45,182 nucleotides of DNA from Xenococcaceae cyanobacterium MO_188.B32 (GCA_030065635.1 JASJDJ010000014.1:1-45182); one strand, 5' to 3'; numbered from the stretch's first letter, positions 1 through 7,914 are shown. The notes: a model not told the origin generated them from the sequence alone. Translations and numbers: made by a program.

Positions 1-450
1 ATCGTGATTATTGTGAAGTAAACCGTAGCTTCTACCAATAAACAATTCTGGTTGATGAGGGTCTTGATGAGTAGCAATTAAATGTAGTTCCCCATCCCGC
101 TTGACTATATTAAGTTGGTAATTAGTTCGATCGTAACCGTCAAGACGAATCGAATAACCATTAGTATCGGTGGCACGATTGCAACTACCAGTAAAATCAA
201 AAGTAAGTAGCAGAGGATCTACAGTTACAGGGAAAGTACCTTGTTCTCTCCAGCATTGTTGTTGACCTGGTACTTGTTCGATAATAGTTAAAGAATGATT
301 TTTATAACCAAAGGGAACAGCAACTGCAACTAATGTGTTTTGGTCTATTTGTTTTTCTAAAAAAGTATTAGCGTTAGCCTGTTGAATAGGCATAAAAGAA
401 ACAAGAGAAGTAGCTAAAGCGGTTAAGCTCAAAGATAGAAAACCTTTCAT
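1..450 (-). CDS. Secreted DUF3747-like protein (3' part outside the window)
   Basis: The reading frame is open from an ATG at 448-450 to the left edge, giving 150 codons; the C-terminus lies outside. The start is backed by an AAGGA-type ribosome site about ten bases upstream. The first 27 or so residues form a signal peptide (MKGFLSLSLTALA, then a small-residue region ending near QANAN), so the product is probably exported. The mature part has phrases such as CWREQGTFPVTVDPLLLTFDF, a cysteine before a GYSIRLDGY motif and RDGELHLIATH. This resembles the cyanobacterial DUF3747 family of secreted proteins, whose function is unknown. The family call is from memory of its cysteine and RLDGY pattern and has not been aligned. 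No operon partner is visible; the next gene is 850 bp away across two mobile-element remnants. Confidence 0.65.
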   Translation of the reverse strand, partial: MKGFLSLSLTALATSLVSFMPIQQANANTFLEKQIDQNTLVAVAVPFGYKNHSLTIIEQVPGQQQCWREQGTFPVTVDPLLLTFDFTGSCNRATDTNGYSIRLDGYDRTNYQLNIVKRDGELHLIATHQDPHQPELFIGRSYGLLHNNHD

Positions 451-623
451 AAAATTCAATCCTTTTTTGTTTTTTGCTTTGCTATCAGTTTTTTCTCTTT
501 CTGTGAATACATATGTCTGGTGAGAAGAGGTAACTGATGAATTTCTATTGATTAATACGCCTATTGATGTGGAGCTGGATCACTAACAATTTGGTCAAGT
601 AGCAAAGTTATTAATAAATTAAA

Positions 624-885
624 CCTGAGTTCGACATAAGGCGAACATCTGAAACCTAGATCTAGCAATACTTACAAGCTAAATAGTCTGAGTTGGCTAT
701 TGTCAACTAATCTCAGTTAATGATAAAAAGCCCGCGATCGGCTTTCGCTGGCACTGCGCGATCGCGGGCTTTATTGACTGTTTATTGAGAATATTCTCAA
801 TAAACCGAAGGAAAAAACCGCTCATGAAACCTCTCAAGCCAAGCTGGACAAGAATTTTGGCTATCTCAGTTATATCGAACTCAGG
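624..885. mobile_element. 262-bp MITE-like element with 13-bp target duplication
   Basis: The ends are inverted repeats, CCTGAGTTCGACATAA at the left and its complement with one mismatch (Y at position 12) at the right. The element is flanked by an exact 13-bp direct repeat, TTAATAAATTAAA, at 611-623 and 886-898, which is the expected footprint of transposition. There is no transposase gene inside. The interior carries a perfect 14-bp stem (727-740 with 759-772, sharing an internal CGATCG) and a perfect 26-base palindrome at 780-805. Target duplications of 10-13 bp are known in the IS4 family, so an IS4-related parent is possible, but no parent copy with these ends is in the window. Confidence 0.8.
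727..805. repeat. Tandem hairpins inside the first miniature element
   Basis: Two perfect inverted repeats lie side by side: AAAGCCCGCGATCG at 727-740 pairs with 759-772 around an 18-base loop, and positions 780-805 form a 26-base palindrome made of GTTTATTGAGAAT and its complement. Neither is followed by a long T run, so a terminator role is uncertain. They fit the folded core of a non-autonomous element. Confidence 0.7.
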
Positions 886-1006
886 TTAATAAATTAAAGG
901 GAATAGCCTGGGCGAGCGAAAAAAAATAGCCTTTTCTAATAATTAGAAGATAAGTAATTGTCCAAAAAATACCGCTACTAAGTAACAATAGCCCAAACAT
1001 TATCTC

Positions 1007-1194
1007 GGCTCTACCGAACTTAAGATGTAACTTAACGGGCTATAATCCTGCGAAACCATTGATCTATAAAGGATTTAGGCAGCGATCGCTGCCTAAAATA
1101 CTCAAAATACAATAGAAAAAGAGTAAAACACTTGCTGGATAAGACTTTTAGCTTCTAGTTTCTAACAGTTTTACATCCGAGGTTCGGTAGAGCC
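1007..1194. mobile_element. 188-bp MITE-like element with ISL3-type ends
   Basis: The first and last 24 bases are inverted repeats with three mismatches, both starting GGCTCTACCGAAC and ending GATGTAA. An exact 8-bp direct repeat, ATTATCTC, flanks the element at 999-1006 and 1195-1202. Ends beginning GGCTCT with 8-bp target duplications are characteristic of the ISL3 family, so this is probably a non-autonomous ISL3 derivative. No open frame is carried. It lies 121 bp from the 262-bp element, so two unrelated elements entered the same gap. Confidence 0.8.
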
Positions 1195-1305
1195 ATTATC
1201 TCTCGTTCCTAATGAGCTTTGGTGAGTAATTACTAACTAAAAAATCTAATTTAATACTACAACTATAAAACTAAAAAATAAAATAACATAAAGATTCAAG
1301 CTATC

Positions 1306-2142
1306 TTAAACCTCAATTCTTTCCTTTCCAGAGTAAATATTAAATCTCTGTCCTCGCAAAAAACCAATTAAAGTAAGGCCAAATTCTTTAGCTAGAGAAA
1401 CAGCCAAACTACTCGGTGCAGAAACGGCGCAGACTATCGGGACACCAGCAGCAATACATTTTTGTAAAATTTCAAAGCTAGAGCGTCCGCTAACCATCAC
1501 AATGCGATCGCTCATGGGTAATTCATCAGCTAAAAAAGCCGAACCGATTAATTTATCTAGGGCGTTATGTCTGCCTACATCTTCTCGTAACTTTAACAGT
1601 TCTCCTTGGAAGTTAAATAAACCCGCAGCGTGTAAACCTCCTGTTGCAGTAAAGATTCCTTGAGATGAACGAAGTTTATTGGGTAGATTGTAAATAACTT
1701 CGGCTGATACTTTGGTTTCTGTTGAAATTAGCCGACAACCTCTAACTTTTAATTGTTCGATACTAGCTTTCCCACAAACTCCACAGGCACTAGTAGTAAA
1801 AAAATGTCTTTCTAGAGATTTTAAATCGGGAGCTAATTCTTCTTTGAGCCGAATGTTAACGATATTGTAGCGTTGTTCTTCTTCTATACTGAAATCAATA
1901 CAATAACTCAGAGTTTGAATATCTTCTCGAGCGCGAATAATTCCTTCACTATAGAGAAAACCAGCAGCCAGATCGAAATCTGCCCCAGGAGTACGCATAG
2001 TTACCGCGATAGTTTGCGGAGGAGATACCAAACGAAGTTCTAAGGGTTCTTCTACTGCCAGATAATCTAAACGAGAACAAACACTATTTTCTTCTACTAT
2101 CCAAATTTTCGTTTGGGTTTTGCTAGTTAAAGGCTGGTTCAT
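1306..2142 (-). CDS. fdhD: FdhD-family sulfurtransferase
   Basis: FdhD passes sulfur from a cysteine desulfurase to the molybdenum cofactor of formate dehydrogenase-type enzymes in the cytoplasm. The 278-residue product has the family hallmarks: a CxxC pair in SACGVCG (C120 and C123 from this start), GGLHAAGLF, and REDVGRHNALDKLIG. Length is normal for the family. The ATG at 2140-2142 was chosen; a TTG six codons upstream also keeps the frame but has no better ribosome site. No formate dehydrogenase or other molybdoenzyme gene is in the window, so its client is elsewhere; nitrate reductase is a conceivable client in cyanobacteria, which is inference. The gene is transcribed away from the GH13 gene, leaving about 160 bp for both promoters. 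Confidence 0.93.
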   Translation of the reverse strand: MNQPLTSKTQTKIWIVEENSVCSRLDYLAVEEPLELRLVSPPQTIAVTMRTPGADFDLAAGFLYSEGIIRAREDIQTLSYCIDFSIEEEQRYNIVNIRLKEELAPDLKSLERHFFTTSACGVCGKASIEQLKVRGCRLISTETKVSAEVIYNLPNKLRSSQGIFTATGGLHAAGLFNFQGELLKLREDVGRHNALDKLIGSAFLADELPMSDRIVMVSGRSSFEILQKCIAAGVPIVCAVSAPSSLAVSLAKEFGLTLIGFLRGQRFNIYSGKERIEV

Positions 2143-2305
2143 AGAAGTGATTTTAACCAAAGAGTTTGGGTTTTGCTGTTAAGCTTCCCTGACAAAAATC
2201 TAATTCGGTCATACTATCGATAGATGTCGTTTCTTTGCCGAATAGAATAACTTAACATTGGTAACTTTCTATTTATTTTTTCTTTATTTTTAGGGTATTT
2301 TAGAG

Positions 2306-3955
2306 ATGACAAGTTTAATAGAATTTAAATTATTTGCTCCATATAATAAAGAAGCTGCTGTTATCGGTTCTTTTTCTGATTGGGAACCAGTCGAGATGCA
2401 GAAGGGCGATGATGGTTATTTTAGAACCAAAATCGAATTAGAAGACGGAGAATATGAGTATAAATTTCGCGTTCGTTCTAAAAGTTGGTTTCTAGAAGAA
2501 GATGAATGGGTAGACATTGTCGATCCCTATGCTATAGATATTGCACCGCCAACTCAAAATGGAATCCTACGGATTAAAGACGGACAAAAAATTGTCGATA
2601 CTTACGTTTGGCAAAATGATGAGCAGCCATTACCTCCAGACCATGAGTTAGTTATATACGAACTACATATTGGCGACTTTTCTGGCGGAGAAGACGATCC
2701 CAAAGCGCGGGGTAAATATCAGCACGTCATCGAAAAACTAGATTATTTGGTGGATTTGGGCATTAATGCGATCGAACTAATGCCAGTCAAAGAAAACCCT
2801 GGAGAGTATAGTTGGGGTTATAGTCCACAACATTTTTTCGCTGCTGAATCTAATTATGGTTCTACCTACGAATTAAAGCATTTAATTGATGAATGTCATG
2901 GTAGGGGAATTCGGGTAATTATCGATGGTATCTACAACCACTCCAATACAGACTGTCCCTTAACCCAAATAGATCACGATTATTGGTATCATCATTCTCC
3001 TACCGATCCCGACAATAGTTGGGGTCCAGAATTTAACTACGAACATTACGACGAAAACTTAGATATCAAACCAGCATGGCAATATATAGGGGATACGGTT
3101 GATTTTTGGATTGGAGAGTATCATATCGACGGGATTCGTTATGATGCAGCCAGACAAATCGATAACTACGATTTTATGCACTGGATTGTTAAAAAAACCA
3201 AAGAAAAGGCGGGGATGAAGCCTTGTATCAACATTGCGGAACACATTCCCGAAAACCCTGCTATTACTAACCTCGAAGGGCCAATGGATAGCTGCTGGCA
3301 CTACAGTTTTTATTCTACTGTGGTAGCTCATATTTGTGGCGATCGCTATGAACCTGAAGAACTCAAAGACGTTCTTGATTGTAAACGTCAGGGCTTTTTA
3401 GGTGCTACAAATGTAGTTAACTATCTCAGCAATCACGACCATCAACGAGTAATGGTAGAGTTGGGCGAGCGTAGTATCGTGGGTGAAGCAGCTTTTAAAA
3501 GGGCTAAGCTTGGGGTTGTTTTGCTAATGACCGCAGTTGGTATACCCATGGTTTGGATGGGAGAAGAATTTGGTGACTATCAACCTCTAAATCAAGAAGC
3601 AAGCAAAATTGATTGGACTTTACTTGCTGGGGATAATAACAAGCATTTATTGGCACACTATAAAGGTTTAATTAATCTACGGAAAAATAATCATGCACTC
3701 TATACAGAGAATATCGAATTTTTCCATGAAGACCCAGAATCTAAGGTAATTGCCTATGTTCGCTGGAATGATGAAGGTTCTCGCGTAGTTGTAGTAGCTA
3801 ACTTTTCTGACCAATATTTGGCGGGTTATGCTGTACCTAATTTTCCTAAAAATGGCACTTGGCATGAGTGGACTGGTAACTACGATCTAGAAGCTGGTGA
3901 GGGTCAGATTCTAATCGATCTACCCGAATACGAAGCACAAGTCTTTGTCAAATAA
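2306..3955 (+). CDS. GH13 alpha-amylase-family enzyme with N-terminal CBM48-like domain
   Basis: The 549-residue product acts on alpha-glucans. Residues 1 to about 80 form an early-set/CBM48-like domain (AVIGSFSDWEPV, then DGEYEYKFRV), as in branching enzymes, isoamylases and trehalohydrolases. The GH13 barrel follows, with YELHIGDFSG, GINAIELMPV and VIIDGIYNHS. All three catalytic acids are visible: D280 in DGIRYDAARQ, E312 in INIAEHIPE and D378 in YLSNHDHQ. A C-terminal beta domain ends at EAQVFVK. There is no signal peptide, so it is probably cytosolic and part of glycogen metabolism. Whether it branches, trims or hydrolyses cannot be decided from motifs alone. Its last 11 bases overlap the reading frame of an MscS fragment, which marks a deletion junction just downstream. 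Confidence 0.9.
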   Translation: MTSLIEFKLFAPYNKEAAVIGSFSDWEPVEMQKGDDGYFRTKIELEDGEYEYKFRVRSKSWFLEEDEWVDIVDPYAIDIAPPTQNGILRIKDGQKIVDTYVWQNDEQPLPPDHELVIYELHIGDFSGGEDDPKARGKYQHVIEKLDYLVDLGINAIELMPVKENPGEYSWGYSPQHFFAAESNYGSTYELKHLIDECHGRGIRVIIDGIYNHSNTDCPLTQIDHDYWYHHSPTDPDNSWGPEFNYEHYDENLDIKPAWQYIGDTVDFWIGEYHIDGIRYDAARQIDNYDFMHWIVKKTKEKAGMKPCINIAEHIPENPAITNLEGPMDSCWHYSFYSTVVAHICGDRYEPEELKDVLDCKRQGFLGATNVVNYLSNHDHQRVMVELGERSIVGEAAFKRAKLGVVLLMTAVGIPMVWMGEEFGDYQPLNQEASKIDWTLLAGDNNKHLLAHYKGLINLRKNNHALYTENIEFFHEDPESKVIAYVRWNDEGSRVVVVANFSDQYLAGYAVPNFPKNGTWHEWTGNYDLEAGEGQILIDLPEYEAQVFVK

Positions 3956-4364
3956 GGTAAAGTTTATCGAATTCGCAAAATATATTTTGTCTAAAACTAT
4001 TGAAAGAGTAGAAGGGGTTTTAGACAATAATCCGCCAGAAATAGATTTAGTTGGATTTGGGGATAGCTCGATCGATTTTATCGTGCGCTATTGGACTCAT
4101 CCCAGACAACCACAAGTAAGGCAAGTTCAAACTAGAGCGATTATGGCAATTAAAGAAGCTTTTGATGCTGCCGATATTGGTATTCCTTATCCAATTCGTA
4201 CTCTCTACTTTTACGATCGAGACAAATATAACGACTATATGCCTTCTAATACAGCGAATAATGATGGCAAAAACGCTAACAATTACGTCAATTCTTCTAG
4301 TCGATCGAGAACTTTTGTAAATCTGGCAAAAAGGGTTGAAGTATCTCTGGGGAAGCAGAAGTAA
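3945..4364 (+). pseudogene. MscS mechanosensitive channel, C-terminal fragment
   Basis: Translation gives the cytoplasmic beta and alpha/beta domain of small-conductance mechanosensitive channels: SKTIERVEGVLDNNPPE, VGFGDSSIDFIVRYW, and AFDAADIGIPYPIRTLYFYD. The membrane helices and pore helix that should come first, over 150 residues, are absent. The similarity begins within about ten codons of the stop of the GH13 gene. The only available start is a TTG inside that gene's last codons. This is a remnant left by a deletion that joined the GH13 3' end to the tail of an mscS gene. Its own 3' end overlaps the convergent MMADHC-like gene by 68 bp. It cannot form a channel alone; translational coupling to the GH13 stop could still produce a soluble fragment. 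Confidence 0.85.
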
Positions 4365-4779
4365 CGATAGTAGATGGGTAAATAGCTGTTCCCCATTCAG
4401 GATGTACTAATAAAGAACACTCCTGTTTAACCACATTAAAGCCTAATAAATCTTTTACCAAGGCTATATCGTTTAGAGTCATATCTCCCGGACGAGAAAG
4501 TAGAGGATATCCGCTACGAGGATCGAAAAGATCGCTTTGATATTTAAATTCTCGTAATTTAAAAACTAAATTGCTACCAAAACGCAAAAATATTGCTCGT
4601 AAATGGTCTTTTTCTCTTTCTATTTCATAACTTGAATTTTCTAGAGGAAAGTTAGACTTTTGTAAAACGAGAATTATACAAGTGATAGATATATTCCAAT
4701 TAGGCAATAATCTTTGCTGATTTTGTCTGATAAATTCGCTTGGGCGATCGATGTAAATTTGAATTTCTCTTTCTATCAA
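4297..4779 (-). CDS. MMADHC-like protein (methylmalonic aciduria and homocystinuria type D family)
   Basis: The 160-residue product carries FDPRSGYPLLSRPGD, NDIALVKDLLGFNV and LVHPEWGTAIYP, which match bacterial proteins related to human MMADHC, the cobalamin-trafficking protein that partners MMACHC. Its bacterial role is not established. No ATG is available in frame between the upstream stop and the conserved region. The start is therefore probably the TTG at 4777-4779, preceded at a short distance by CAGG. No cobalamin gene or riboswitch is nearby. The 3' end overlaps the convergent mscS remnant. Confidence 0.75.
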   Translation of the reverse strand: MIEREIQIYIDRPSEFIRQNQQRLLPNWNISITCIILVLQKSNFPLENSSYEIEREKDHLRAIFLRFGSNLVFKLREFKYQSDLFDPRSGYPLLSRPGDMTLNDIALVKDLLGFNVVKQECSLLVHPEWGTAIYPSTIVTSASPEILQPFLPDLQKFSID

Positions 4780-5025
4780 AGTAACCTGTGTTCGGGATAA
4801 GCTGAAATACCTATTCTCTACTTTAAAATTTCAATCTAAATTTATTGACCAATTTTCATTTTTAATAAACCGCAGAGAGCACAGAGGGCGCAGAGAGTAG
4901 TTATCGTTTATGTCTCACGCTCGATCGCTTAGGGTGTAAAGGAGGTTTGGTCGGTAAGTAAATTCAGCTAGTATCTTATTTTAAGCTAAATTGGCTTAAC
5001 CTGAACTTATGTCGAGTAATAATTT
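4780..5025. repeat. Spacer with GCAGAG-type degenerate repeat
   Basis: The stretch at 4869-4897 reads as near-tandem GCAGAG/CACAGAG units (cgcagagagcacagagggcg followed by cagagag), a kind of degenerate short repeat common in cyanobacterial spacers. A related but weaker run occurs at 16741-16775. No gene is seen in the spacer. Confidence 0.5.
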
Positions 5026-5871
5026 TCAATTACGCTTTAAAAAGCTTGGTTGGGGCAAATAAGGCTTATAGACTACTTTAGGTGTTGCCATTAACTTATT
5101 TTCAAGATTATAAGTGACAGAATCTGATGGCTCGTCAGGTAGTGTATTTTTATTAAGTAAATTAAACTGATTTACCTTGAAATCTTGGGAAAAATTTATA
5201 AATTCCAGAGTAGACAGAAAAGATGTAAATCCCGCCACTGAAGGTTCATTATATAAGGGAGGTATCGCCATGAGTGACCCATTAACTTTAGTTTCATACA
5301 TTAACCATTTTTTTGGGTTCGCTTGAGAATTTTTTGGCAGTGAAAGCCCAAAATCATAATCTTTACGATCGATTCTGTTCGGTTTTTTACTTTGCCAATT
5401 ATCGAACTGATTAAGTCCTATAATCAAGTCAATTTCTTCCATTGCTAAGAGAGGAAACAATCGTCCGGTAGAACTCTTTAAACCGATGGCAGTTGGGAAA
5501 AAGGGTAACTTTAAAGCTAAATTTTGATTGATTTGTGACCAGATAGGAGCAATTTCCGAAAAAATACCTATAGAAGTCAATGCTAGTAAACTAGATACCC
5601 AAGCAGTCTCAGTAGATATTTTTTTTAGTAGCAATTGAGATTTTTCTACTAGCGGACAATTATTGTTACTAAACCCTTTTTTCCATTTAGCCAAAAGTTG
5701 CTTAATTTTGACGGAAGAATTTATTTTGGGCTTTTCTTCGGCAAGCAAATTAATAGACAGGTCTATTTGTTGTTGTTCGTAATCACAATATTCAAAACCA
5801 CTGGAAAATTGGCTTAAAAAGTTCAAATCATTGTCAAAAGATATGTCATGGTTTAATTCTAGCTTATTCAT
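5026..5871 (-). CDS. Hypothetical protein
   Basis: I do not recognise this 281-residue product. It starts with ATG at 5869-5871 and is rich in Asn, Gln, Ser and Leu. The N-terminal 85 residues are polar and partly acidic. One hydrophobic stretch at about residues 90-112 (SSLLALTSIGIFSEIAPIW) could be a membrane segment or a buried helix; it is not N-terminal, so this is not a signal peptide. The C-terminal third has several proline-containing loops and a basic end (PSFLKRN). Codon use looks like that of its neighbours. It stands alone between an MMADHC-like gene and a large non-coding gap, so context gives no functional hint. Confidence 0.6.
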   Translation of the reverse strand: MNKLELNHDISFDNDLNFLSQFSSGFEYCDYEQQQIDLSINLLAEEKPKINSSVKIKQLLAKWKKGFSNNNCPLVEKSQLLLKKISTETAWVSSLLALTSIGIFSEIAPIWSQINQNLALKLPFFPTAIGLKSSTGRLFPLLAMEEIDLIIGLNQFDNWQSKKPNRIDRKDYDFGLSLPKNSQANPKKWLMYETKVNGSLMAIPPLYNEPSVAGFTSFLSTLEFINFSQDFKVNQFNLLNKNTLPDEPSDSVTYNLENKLMATPKVVYKPYLPQPSFLKRN

Positions 5872-6133
5872 TTTCTTGGTAATAAACCTTTCATTTACAA
5901 AATTAGGTAAACATATATACCCTGTTTAAATAGATTTGGAACAATATAAGCTTAGTTATGGATTTATACCAATTTTTACTAAATAGCTATACTGTTAACC
6001 TCAAGGCTATACGCTTTAGTCAATGAGAGTTTGGCATTGGTTTCTATAAATTTTTAACTTTGTCTAACTCTTAGAAAATAAACTTGTTTTATAACAGGCA
6101 TAATAAATATTTTTCTGGAGATGCTCACCTCAA

Positions 6134-6159
6134 GGGGCTGTTTTTTGAACTTATGCCCG
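6134..6159 (+). repeat. Possible degenerate GGGGCTG repeat without hairpin
   Basis: The sequence runs GGGGCTGT, then a 13-base AT-rich filler, then GCCCG. This has the outer frame of the structured repeats found at 6475, 12774, 26666 and 26748 but lacks the inner palindrome. It may be a copy that lost its hairpin, or a chance match. Confidence 0.35.
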
Positions 6160-6379
6160 AAAAAGAAGCTAGATATTGTTTCTAGCGGCGAAAGAATTTT
6201 TTTCTCCTGTTGCTTAGTAGTTTAAAGTTATTATTGTTTCCCTGAAAAAATAAAAGTTTGAAAACCTAAAAATTATTCGCTTTTTGAGTTTCTAGGTTGG
6301 TTTAACTCACTTTTAGCTAGCTCGGCGACAAGGAAAAAGAGAAAGAGATAAAATTATAATTCTTAAATCGAATTGAAAA

Positions 6380-6545
6380 CTGACCGGGGAACGCCGGTCA
6401 CCGCAGGCACCGGAGGGGCTGTCTTCTGAGGTCTCCTCAGACGGGGGTCTTGAATTGGCGACGCAGGTTCGCAAGGGGCTGTCTGCCGAGGAAACCTCGG
6501 CAGTTTATACGCCCCGTTCGTTAAAAGGCGGTGTAACGGTGACTG
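6380..6545 (+). repeat. Structured palindromic repeat block, two units
   Basis: The block starts CTGACCGGGGAACGCCGG and ends GGCGGTGTAACGGTGACTG. It holds two units that each begin GGGGCTGTC. The first (from 6415) contains the hairpin TCTGAGG-tct-CCTCAGA. The second (6475-6516) contains CTGCCGAGG-aaa-CCTCGGCAG and closes with TTTATACGCCCCG, so GGGGC and GCCCC can pair as an outer stem. The block is much more GC-rich than its surroundings. The same frame with different hairpin sequences recurs at 12774-12815 and, on the other strand, at 26649-26846. Confidence 0.75.
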
Positions 6546-6563
6546 CTATAGATAAATCGAAGA

Positions 6564-6696
6564 CAGGGCTATTTCATTCTGACTGCGATCGACCAAGAAA
6601 TTCATTTCTTGGCTTAAAGTCAAAGTCCGTCTTATAGGACTTTATATGCTTAGACAGAGAATTTATTCTCTGGCTTTTTAGAATGAAATAGCCCTG
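6564..6696. mobile_element. 133-bp MITE-like element with 9-bp target duplication
   Basis: The ends are perfect 17-bp inverted repeats, CAGGGCTATTTCATTCT. An exact 9-bp direct repeat, AATCGAAGA, flanks the element at 6555-6563 and 6697-6705. The interior is a string of short hairpins: CCAAGAAAT/ATTTCTTGG, AAGTCC/GGACTT and CAGAGAAT/ATTCTCTG. No protein is encoded. Nine-base duplications occur in several families, including IS4 and IS5 relatives, so the parent cannot be named. It lies 19 bp after the structured repeat block. Confidence 0.85.
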
Positions 6697-7044
6697 AATC
6701 GAAGAATATTTTCTCTGAGGGCTAAAGCTTTTGTACCTTGTATATACTGACTTCTAAATTCTAAATTTTTTACTCATATTAAACTCCTGCTTACTGCATG
6801 AGAATTGGTTTTAGGTATTTTTACATACTTCTCAATTACAAGGGGTTTTAATAATCTATATCCGTTATTCTAAAGTATATAGGTAACATTGAATCATTTT
6901 GTTTTTTAAATTATGTATCTTTATTAGAATTTTTAATTTTACTAGAAAGGCATAATAGTATAGATATCGCCTAAAAAGATAGCGACAAATTGCCTAAAAA
7001 TAATACTACATTTCTTGCTTTACAGCCTGTAAACAATAATAATA

Positions 7045-7914
7045 CTAGTTTTTCAATAGCCAAAATCCTGCAAAAGAATCGGATTCTGAAGACGATTGCA
7101 CTGCCAGAAAATGAACTCCATTAGCCCGATCTTTTGTTTCGTCAAATTTTTTGGCCTCTGCTACCGTTTGAGGAGTAGTTAGATTAACCAGAATCCAATT
7201 ATCACTCACCCCTGTTTCTAGTAGCAACCGAGGCAAAGTACCTGTTTCTAATTGTAACCAACCCATTTCTAAACCAGACATCCAAGCAGCAAGAGCAATA
7301 GCACGAGGAGAATAAATAATCAATCCAGGAATTTTGGTCTCTGGAGTTACATTAGCTAGAGATAGAGGAAAAGCTTCACCAAAAGAAATATCCCATTCCT
7401 TCATTTCAGCAAAATCTGCCGCTTCTAAACTGACAAATGCCCATTTATCTCCTCTATCTCCTCTGACAGCATCGGGTAAAGGTACCGCATTCATGGCTGG
7501 ATACTGTACTGAAGCAGAGTTAGCTGCCTTAGCATCGTATCCTGGCTCGTTAGGATAAACTTCTCTTGTTCTTTTTTCTAACAGTTGATAGAGAGCGTAG
7601 GTACGACGACTGGGAATAGCAGTAATACCCGCATCGTTACAAGCTTTGGTAATCATATTATTCATCTGGCGACGAAAAAAACGAATTTTTTTGGGTGGTG
7701 CTTCCGCTTCTTGTATTGCTTTTTCAATCGCCTCCCTTAACCAGATAGAGTTAACTGTCTGATTAGAGCAATATTGGGAATATTGAAATAGAGAGTCTAG
7801 GGATCGATCGATACTAGTGGGGCTTTCGCAAATTACAACTTCCCATAACTTCTTCTTATTTTCATCTAAAATCGGACGCGAATAAAAGTCCAGTTCCCAA
7901 ATTATCTTACCCAT
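7045..7914 (-). CDS. Tab2/Atab2-family RNA-binding protein
   Basis: The 289-residue product has features of the Tab2/Atab2 family: N-terminal IIWELDFYSRPILDENKKKLWE, a middle section with FFRRQMNNMI and PSRRTYAL, and a C-terminus with NLTTPQTVAEAKKFDETK and GVHFLAVQ. In Chlamydomonas Tab2 is needed for translation of psaB mRNA, and in Arabidopsis Atab2 acts on both photosystems. Cyanobacterial homologues are thought to support photosystem biogenesis. It has no signal peptide. It lies 65 bp downstream of the WD40/TPR gene in the same direction, so the two might be cotranscribed. Confidence 0.9.
   Translation of the reverse strand: MGKIIWELDFYSRPILDENKKKLWEVVICESPTSIDRSLDSLFQYSQYCSNQTVNSIWLREAIEKAIQEAEAPPKKIRFFRRQMNNMITKACNDAGITAIPSRRTYALYQLLEKRTREVYPNEPGYDAKAANSASVQYPAMNAVPLPDAVRGDRGDKWAFVSLEAADFAEMKEWDISFGEAFPLSLANVTPETKIPGLIIYSPRAIALAAWMSGLEMGWLQLETGTLPRLLLETGVSDNWILVNLTTPQTVAEAKKFDETKDRANGVHFLAVQSSSESDSFAGFWLLKN

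Larger units (their letters stand above)
451..1305. other. Non-coding gap holding two miniature mobile elements
   Basis: This 855-bp stretch between the DUF3747-like gene and fdhD has no convincing gene. Most of it is accounted for by two miniature inverted-repeat elements (624-885 and 1007-1194), listed separately. The promoter of the leftward DUF3747-like gene must lie in about 451-610, and an AT-rich stretch sits between 1203 and 1305 downstream of fdhD. Confidence 0.7.
5872..7044. other. 1.2-kb non-coding gap with structured repeats and a miniature element
   Basis: No gene is supported here. The stretch 5872-6370 is AT-rich; a possible hairpin-less copy of the GGGGCTG repeat lies at 6134-6159. 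A GC-rich structured repeat block occupies 6380-6545, and a miniature transposable element occupies 6564-6696; both are listed separately. The remainder, 6706-7044, is AT-rich with no clear signal. Confidence 0.7.

Noticed and set aside
4980-5020. A partial match to the ends of the 262-bp element (ACCTGAACTTATGTCGAG)
   Set aside because: Only scattered parts match and no partner end or target duplication is present.
6455-6637. 60-codon frame on the plus strand
   Set aside because: It runs through the structured repeat and into the miniature element at 6564; its sequence is fully explained by those repeats.
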